DNA of 27,786 nt, from positions 1 through 27,786 of the forward strand of contig CALGGJ010000004.1 in NCBI GenBank assembly GCA_937915745.1, in the 5' to 3' direction. The translations under genes and the position numbers were made by a program. Numbering within the stretch: position 1 is the first letter of the stretch; each line of letters starts with the position of its first letter. The DNA comes from an uncultured Prevotellaceae bacterium (GTDB taxonomy: Bacteria; Bacteroidota; Bacteroidia; Bacteroidales; Bacteroidaceae). Shown here in pieces: positions 23,047 to 27,786 of this stretch. Below the pieces are notes generated by a model that saw only the letters and a list, made by a program, of their open reading frames with translations, ran no database searches and was not told where the DNA came from.

Positions 23047-24714
23047 ATGAAACTATATAAATATTCTATTTTGGCTCTTGCCACCGTCGGTTTCGTTGCG
23101 TGCAACGATATCGATGAAATTCAGCCTGAAGGCGACGGCATCAGCGCAGCACAGGTGATGGAGACCGTAGCCCTGATTCCTGAACGTGCCGAAGCAGACT
23201 TCACCGGTATGTTCTCAATGATGGGACAGCCTTACTACTATGCACCGTCATCAGGTCGTGCAGACGACTTCGGCTTCATCATGATGGCCATATCACAGGA
23301 TGTTGAGGGACCAGACATGCACTTCCCTAACTCAGGTTACAACTGGTTCTCTGTATGTGGTGAACTCACTTCACGTACCCCTACATACGCCAACCCTCTC
23401 ATACGCTACTCAACTCCGTATTCGCAGTTGAAAATAGCAAACGACATGTTGCGTAACTACATTACCGACGAAGCTCAGCTCAACGATGAAGAATTCGTGG
23501 CATCACTCGACGCCGACGCTGTCAACAAGATAGCACAGTCTCGAGCCATACGTGCCTTCGACTACCTCTCGATGGCACCATACTTCCAGTTCTCATACGC
23601 TGCAGGTGCCAAGGATGAACCATGCGTTCCTATTGTGACAGTATCTACCGAAGATGCTACCCACAACCCACGCGCCACGGTTAAAGCAGTTTACGAACTC
23701 ATCATCAACGACCTCACATGGGCCATAGACCACCTCGATGCATCGCGCAAGACAAAGATGTACATCAACCAGAATGTGGCATACGGACTCCGCGCACGTG
23801 CCTACCTTGCTACAGAGCAATGGGCCGAGGCTGCTGCCGATGCAAAGAAAGCTGCCGAAGGCTACACTCCTGCTTCAATCGACGAAGTGTCAACTCCTAC
23901 ATTCTACGACATCAACGACCACAACTGGATTTGGGGCTACGACATGACTACCTCTATGGCTAACGGCCGATATGGCACATCGCCTTCATGGATTGGCTCA
24001 TTCTCTACCGAGGCATACGCTTGCGGTGTAGGTGTATATGCTTGTATCAACAACATGCTCTACAACAAGATTGCTGACACCGACGTACGTAAAGGCTGGT
24101 GGGTTGATGCCAACCTCCATTCACCACTGCTCGAGACGGTTGACTGGGACGGTGTTACCGGCGATGCAGTTGCAACCCTTCAGATTGCAGACGTGAAAGA
24201 ACCTTATCTGCCTTACACAAACGTGAAGTTCGGTGTTCCTTCAATGCCGAAACCAACCAGCATGAACGACTCCGACTGGCCATTCATGCGTGTAGAGGAA
24301 ATGATACTCATACAGGTTGAAGGTCTTGCCAAGAGTGGCAATGCCACAGAAGCACGTCAGCTTCTTGAAAACTTCGTGCAGACCTATCGCGACCCTTCAT
24401 ACACAATACCTACTGAGGCCGTTCGTTCATTTGCCGACGAGATCTGGTTCCAACGCCGTGTAGAACTTTGGGGCGAAGGCTTCGGATGGAGCGACATGAT
24501 GCGTTTGAACAAGCCACTCGTGCGTTTCCATGGTGGAGAAGAGTCAAACTACGCCGAGGCATACAAATTCAATCTTCCTGCAAAAGACCCTTGGATGCTC
24601 ATGCGCTTCGTTCAACGTGAGACTAACACTAACTTCGATATTGTTCAGAACACAGGAGGCGTAGCTCCTACAACAGGTATCAATCCTACTCTGAGAGATG
24701 GTGTAACCGACTAA
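23047..24714 (+). CDS. susD: SusD/RagB-family surface lipoprotein
   Basis: This 555-residue lid lipoprotein binds substrate and closes over SusC on the cell surface. The signal is MKLYKYSILALATVGFVAC with Cys19 as the lipid site, followed by NDIDE, an acidic run that fits the Bacteroidetes surface-export signal. Helical TPR-like segments are visible, such as YGLRARAYLATEQWAEAAADAKKAAEGYTP (written here in parts: YGLRARAYLATEQW, then AEAAADAKKAAEG). Near the end RREVELWGEGF-like sequence (RRVELWGEGFGWSDMMR) and QRETNTNFDIVQN match the usual SusD C-terminus. It is placed between susC and a third lipoprotein as in polysaccharide or peptide utilisation loci. The ligand cannot be read. Confidence 0.94.
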   Translation: MKLYKYSILALATVGFVACNDIDEIQPEGDGISAAQVMETVALIPERAEADFTGMFSMMGQPYYYAPSSGRADDFGFIMMAISQDVEGPDMHFPNSGYNWFSVCGELTSRTPTYANPLIRYSTPYSQLKIANDMLRNYITDEAQLNDEEFVASLDADAVNKIAQSRAIRAFDYLSMAPYFQFSYAAGAKDEPCVPIVTVSTEDATHNPRATVKAVYELIINDLTWAIDHLDASRKTKMYINQNVAYGLRARAYLATEQWAEAAADAKKAAEGYTPASIDEVSTPTFYDINDHNWIWGYDMTTSMANGRYGTSPSWIGSFSTEAYACGVGVYACINNMLYNKIADTDVRKGWWVDANLHSPLLETVDWDGVTGDAVATLQIADVKEPYLPYTNVKFGVPSMPKPTSMNDSDWPFMRVEEMILIQVEGLAKSGNATEARQLLENFVQTYRDPSYTIPTEAVRSFADEIWFQRRVELWGEGFGWSDMMRLNKPLVRFHGGEESNYAEAYKFNLPAKDPWMLMRFVQRETNTNFDIVQNTGGVAPTTGINPTLRDGVTD

Positions 24715-24746
24715 TGTTTAACCCACATTAAAACAAGAAAAGATTT

Positions 24747-25691
24747 ATGAAACTAAATAAGATATTCTTGCTCGCAGGCATCGCAGCCCTCGGTCTTTTC
24801 ACATCGTGCAGCGATGACGACGACTACACAAAGGGTAAACCTGCTTCTGGAGATCAGCTGCAGACCGTCACCTTCGGTGCAGACAACTACGAATCAATAG
24901 AACTTGATCCTGCCGATGCAACAACAAAGACATTTACACTCTATCGTGATTCTGCATATATCGAAAATGAGACAACAGTTCCTATTAAGGTTGTTACCAA
25001 CACCGACGATGTGTTTGTTGTACCAAGCGAAGCCACATTCGCTGCAGGCAGCGCTGCAACCGATATTACTGTTACATTCGACTCTGCCCAGATTGGTGTT
25101 CAATATTCGCTCGAAATAGCTGTTGACGACAAGTATGTAAACCCATATAGCCAAGATACATACAAGACATATTCATACAACATACAACGTGTGAAATGGA
25201 ACAGCATCGGTTTCGGCTACTGGTGTGATGAATTCTGGTATGGCGATCTGTTTGAAGTAGAAGTATTCCAACGCGATGACCAGAAGAATGTATATCGCAT
25301 CGAGAGCCCATATACTGATGAGTATCTTGAAGAATATTGGGATTATTATGAGTATGAAGACGATGAGCGTGTATATGGTACATACCAGAAGTGGCTCGTA
25401 TTCACCATTAAGAACGACTTCGTGACATGGGATGACTTCACATTCAACACATACCACACCGGCTATGGAGCAGAAATCTGGGCGCTATATTACAGCAATA
25501 ATGCCAAAAACTGTGTAGTAGTTAGAAATGAAGACGAAGAGGCGGCTATCCGCTATCTTGCAATCAATCCACGTTTCTACATGTATGGCGTAGGCGGATG
25601 GAACTCATACTACTGCTACCTCGTATTCCCTGATCAGCTCCTGCCGGATTGGTACTATGGAGATGATGATGATGATGAAAATGAAGAATAA
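24747..25691 (+). CDS. Acidic surface lipoprotein of the SusCD locus (SusE/F position)
   Basis: This 314-residue lipoprotein has the signal MKLNKIFLLAGIAALGLFTSC, lipidated at Cys21. The following SDDDD matches the acidic export signal that sends Bacteroidetes lipoproteins to the outer face. Residues about 35-150 look like a Calx-beta or BACON-like beta-sandwich. The second half is strongly aromatic and acidic (for example EEYWDYYEYEDDERVYG), and the protein ends in DDDDDENEE. Its position after susD is where SusE/SusF-like glycan-binding proteins lie, so ligand binding is likely but unproven. A GAT trinucleotide run (25662-25676) encodes the terminal Asp tract and could vary in length without a frameshift. 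It starts 32 bases after susD. Confidence 0.75.
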   Translation: MKLNKIFLLAGIAALGLFTSCSDDDDYTKGKPASGDQLQTVTFGADNYESIELDPADATTKTFTLYRDSAYIENETTVPIKVVTNTDDVFVVPSEATFAAGSAATDITVTFDSAQIGVQYSLEIAVDDKYVNPYSQDTYKTYSYNIQRVKWNSIGFGYWCDEFWYGDLFEVEVFQRDDQKNVYRIESPYTDEYLEEYWDYYEYEDDERVYGTYQKWLVFTIKNDFVTWDDFTFNTYHTGYGAEIWALYYSNNAKNCVVVRNEDEEAAIRYLAINPRFYMYGVGGWNSYYCYLVFPDQLLPDWYYGDDDDDENEE

Positions 25692-25743
25692 TAATCATTC
25701 TTACGAAGATTCATCCATACAACGATTCTGAATCATACCAGAA

Positions 25744-25779
25744 AAGTGCGGTTGCCACATCCGCGTGGCAACCGCACTT
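25744..25779. terminator. Strong hairpin ending the susCD operon
   Basis: A perfect 15-bp stem (25744-25758 with 25765-25779; core GTGCGGTTGCCAC) encloses the loop ATCCGC. It lies 52 bases after the third lipoprotein's stop and 32 bases before the protease start. The downstream T-tract is weak (gtgttt), while the other strand has a short T run, so it may act in both directions. Confidence 0.8.
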
Positions 25780-25811
25780 GTGTTTCAAAACAAAATAATA
25801 ATTGATAGATT

Positions 25812-27545
25812 ATGACTAAACGCATTACACTATTTTTGCTCACAGCATCAACAGCATGTTGCATGATGGCAGGACCGATAGGCATAGAGCGTGCGGCCAA
25901 CCGTGCAGCCGCACTGCTTGGAAAAGATGTGGCATCAACCGAAAGTGTCACAAACGAGGTGCGCAGCCGGGTGCCGGTGAAGTCGGCGGCCCCGGCATAT
26001 TATGTATTTAACGCAGCCGACGGACAAGGTTTCGTAATCATCAGCGGTGACGACCAGATGCCCGAACTCGTGGCATACTCACACACCGGATGGTTTAATG
26101 CAGCCGACATGCACCCCGCACTCGTTGAAATGCTCGAAAGCTATACCACATGGGTGAACTCGGTACGCACAGGAGCTGCCGATGTTCCAACCATGGCTCC
26201 CGTTGCAAAAGCCAAGGCTGTGGTTGCCCCGCTGTGCACAGCTGAATGGGGACAGGATAAGCCTTACAACACATTGTGCCCAGTGAAGGAAGGAGACGAT
26301 TGCCCAGTGGGATGTGTGGCAACTGCATTGGCACAAATCATGTACCATTTCCGATGGCCCGAGGTGGGCGAAGGTACGACTCGCTACGCCAGTGGTATAA
26401 GCGGTGTCGGTGTCCTTTCGTCGGTGTTCAGCGACCACCACTATGCATGGGATGTCATGCGCAACACCAAGAAAGAAAACCTGGAATCGGAGGAAGCCGC
26501 AGCTGCCGTGGCACAGCTTTGCTACGACTGTGGCATTGCCACACGTATGAGCTACGACCCCGACGGAAGCGGTACGAACGACGACCTGGCAATGGCAGCC
26601 CTCTACACCAACTTCAGTTATAAGGCATCACTACTGCGTATTGAACATCGCGCGTGCTACGCCACACAGGAAGAATGGAACGACCTTGTGAAAGCCGAAA
26701 TCAACGCCAACCGACCTGTACTGTACGCAGGTTTCACCTCTCAGAATTCAGGACATGAGTTTATTATCGACGGCTATGATGTCAATGATTTCTTCCATGT
26801 GAACTGGGGTTGGGACGGCTCGTCAAACGGATTTTATTCAATCGTCACACTCCACCCCGACCGTACTTCAATGTCGTTCACCGAATCGCAGTCGATGGTT
26901 TGCGGTATCGAGCCCGACACCTTAGGCACCGACAAGACACCACGCCAGTGGCGACTCTATCAGTATGAGGCCCCATCGGTGAAGGCTGAAAGCAATGAGC
27001 TTGGCACTTCATTTAATTTTACGTTGGGCAAATGGTACAACCATTCGCGCACCGCCCATTCATGGACATACGCCGTGGCATTGTACGACCTCGACGGCAA
27101 TCAGCTGAAGATATTGTCATCTACCGGTTCGAGTGCAACAGAACAGTATCTGTCGTATTACGGTCCATCTAAATCAGTATCTGTATCGGCCAAACTGCCC
27201 GAAGACCTGGAAGACGGCTATTACACCCTACGGGCTGTATATCGTCAGCGCGAGAAGGATGCCAACGGCAAGGATATCTATAAGGAATACATACTGCCCG
27301 ACATGGTAGGTGGACAAGGGTTGAATAATGTCTATGTAAAGGTAGAAAGCGGTATAGCCTACTTCAACGTAGAGCTGCCTGTAGGCATACAAAGCACCAT
27401 CGCGCAGGCTGATTCACCACTACGCACCGAATACTTCGACATCAACGGACGCCGCACCGGCGGACCCCAGACAGGCCGTATATATATCATACGCAAGACT
27501 CGGGCCGATGGCTCCACTACGGTGAGCAAGCAGCTGATACGTTGA
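25812..27545 (+). CDS. Secreted C10 (streptopain-family) cysteine protease
   Basis: This 577-residue secreted protease is related to SpeB and Prevotella interpain A. The signal peptide is MTKRITLFLLTASTACCMMA. An inhibitory propeptide follows, with YYVFNAADGQGFVIISGDD and VAYSHTGWF (about 63-95). The catalytic domain runs from about 140 to 375, with nucleophile Cys168 in CPVGCVATALAQI and general base His315 in GHEFIIDGYD, plus the conserved HVNWGWDGSSNGFY. A C-terminal beta-rich extension ends in YFDINGRR...RIYIIRKTR...KQLIR, like a type A sorting tail. It stands alone between two strong hairpins. I see no clear promoter between 25780 and 25812, so some read-through from the susCD operon may express it. 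Confidence 0.9.
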   Translation: MTKRITLFLLTASTACCMMAGPIGIERAANRAAALLGKDVASTESVTNEVRSRVPVKSAAPAYYVFNAADGQGFVIISGDDQMPELVAYSHTGWFNAADMHPALVEMLESYTTWVNSVRTGAADVPTMAPVAKAKAVVAPLCTAEWGQDKPYNTLCPVKEGDDCPVGCVATALAQIMYHFRWPEVGEGTTRYASGISGVGVLSSVFSDHHYAWDVMRNTKKENLESEEAAAAVAQLCYDCGIATRMSYDPDGSGTNDDLAMAALYTNFSYKASLLRIEHRACYATQEEWNDLVKAEINANRPVLYAGFTSQNSGHEFIIDGYDVNDFFHVNWGWDGSSNGFYSIVTLHPDRTSMSFTESQSMVCGIEPDTLGTDKTPRQWRLYQYEAPSVKAESNELGTSFNFTLGKWYNHSRTAHSWTYAVALYDLDGNQLKILSSTGSSATEQYLSYYGPSKSVSVSAKLPEDLEDGYYTLRAVYRQREKDANGKDIYKEYILPDMVGGQGLNNVYVKVESGIAYFNVELPVGIQSTIAQADSPLRTEYFDINGRRTGGPQTGRIYIIRKTRADGSTTVSKQLIR

Positions 27546-27624
27546 TACTCACGTCTCATTTGCTTTGACTCACGACCCACACGAAACATTCGCGGGTATT
27601 TACACAAAAACTAAACCCGAAAGC

Positions 27625-27686
27625 AATAAACTTAAAATCATTAAACCCAAATCAATCATTAGCGTTTAGATGATTTTAAGTTTATT
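27625..27686. terminator. Long AT-rich hairpin after the C10 protease gene
   Basis: A perfect 17-bp arm pair (27625-27641 and 27670-27686) is extended, after one bulged G, by TAAAC (27642-27646) with GTTTA (27664-27668), for 22 pairs in all. A T-rich run (tttta) follows on the plus strand. It lies 79 bases past the protease stop and can terminate in both directions. Confidence 0.75.
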
Positions 27687-27786
27687 TTTAAGCAGGTTTT
27701 TTGCGGCATTGAAGGAGTAATGGGGGTCCCCAAAAACACACGGATTGTCACGACGCAGTCGTGACTGAAAGGCCGTGAAAAAGATG
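27687..27786. other. Right-edge non-coding sequence with two short dyads
   Basis: I see no gene in the last 100 bases. GGGG-GT-CCCC (27722-27731) and GTCACGAC-GCA-GTCGTGAC (27747-27765) are perfect short dyads. They may belong to the leader or the end of a feature that lies beyond the window. Confidence 0.4.

Overview
The window looks like a chromosomal segment of a Bacteroidales bacterium of the Bacteroides/Prevotella/Muribaculaceae type. The evidence is a SusC/SusD pair, a C10 (streptopain-like) protease, the DUF3943 and DUF4332 families, Bacteroidetes promoters of the TTG-N19-21-TAnnTTTG type before several transcription units, A-rich leaders rather than Shine-Dalgarno sites, and the tail motif FDI(N/T)GR...(L/I)YII near the C-termini of secreted proteins. 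I cannot name the genus. I saw no rRNA, tRNA, CRISPR array, transposase or phage gene.

Left part (1-6180), mostly housekeeping. A short CstA-type transporter (minus strand) is divergent from an RsmF-like rRNA m5C methyltransferase (plus strand). Just behind the methyltransferase is what looks like the C-terminal remnant of a type I L-asparaginase. A hairpin then separates these from the minus-strand acpP-fabF-rnc cluster: acyl carrier protein, beta-ketoacyl-ACP synthase II, and RNase III with a long low-complexity tail. A terminator-like hairpin with a T7 tract lies between acpP and fabF, which would let ACP be made in excess.

Middle part (6182-14672). After an AT-rich non-coding stretch, a good promoter and a strongly folded leader precede a plus-strand gene train with small gaps or 4-base overlaps: DUF4332 helix-hairpin-helix protein, GT4 and GT2 glycosyltransferases, a 90-residue secreted protein, a tandem SGNH hydrolase with one degenerate half, PdxB (vitamin B6 synthesis), a DUF3943 envelope protein and a PG_1098-like methyltransferase. 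The GT, SGNH and secreted proteins suggest work on an envelope glycan. PdxB and the methyltransferase look like passengers of the same transcript.

Right part (14680-27786), envelope and nutrient uptake. A Zn/Cd-type P1B ATPase with a His-rich N-terminus has its own promoter overlapped by a dyad. It ends in an array of 22-bp palindrome-bearing repeats that separates it from a minus-strand fasciclin-domain lipoprotein gene. That gene is split by a single in-frame TAA. Divergent from it, behind a long folded leader, are susC, susD and a third acidic surface lipoprotein, closed by a 15-bp-stem terminator and followed by a C10 cysteine protease gene. There is no glycoside hydrolase, regulator or sulfatase in view, so the SusCD system may serve peptides or glycoproteins rather than a plain polysaccharide. 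That is inference.
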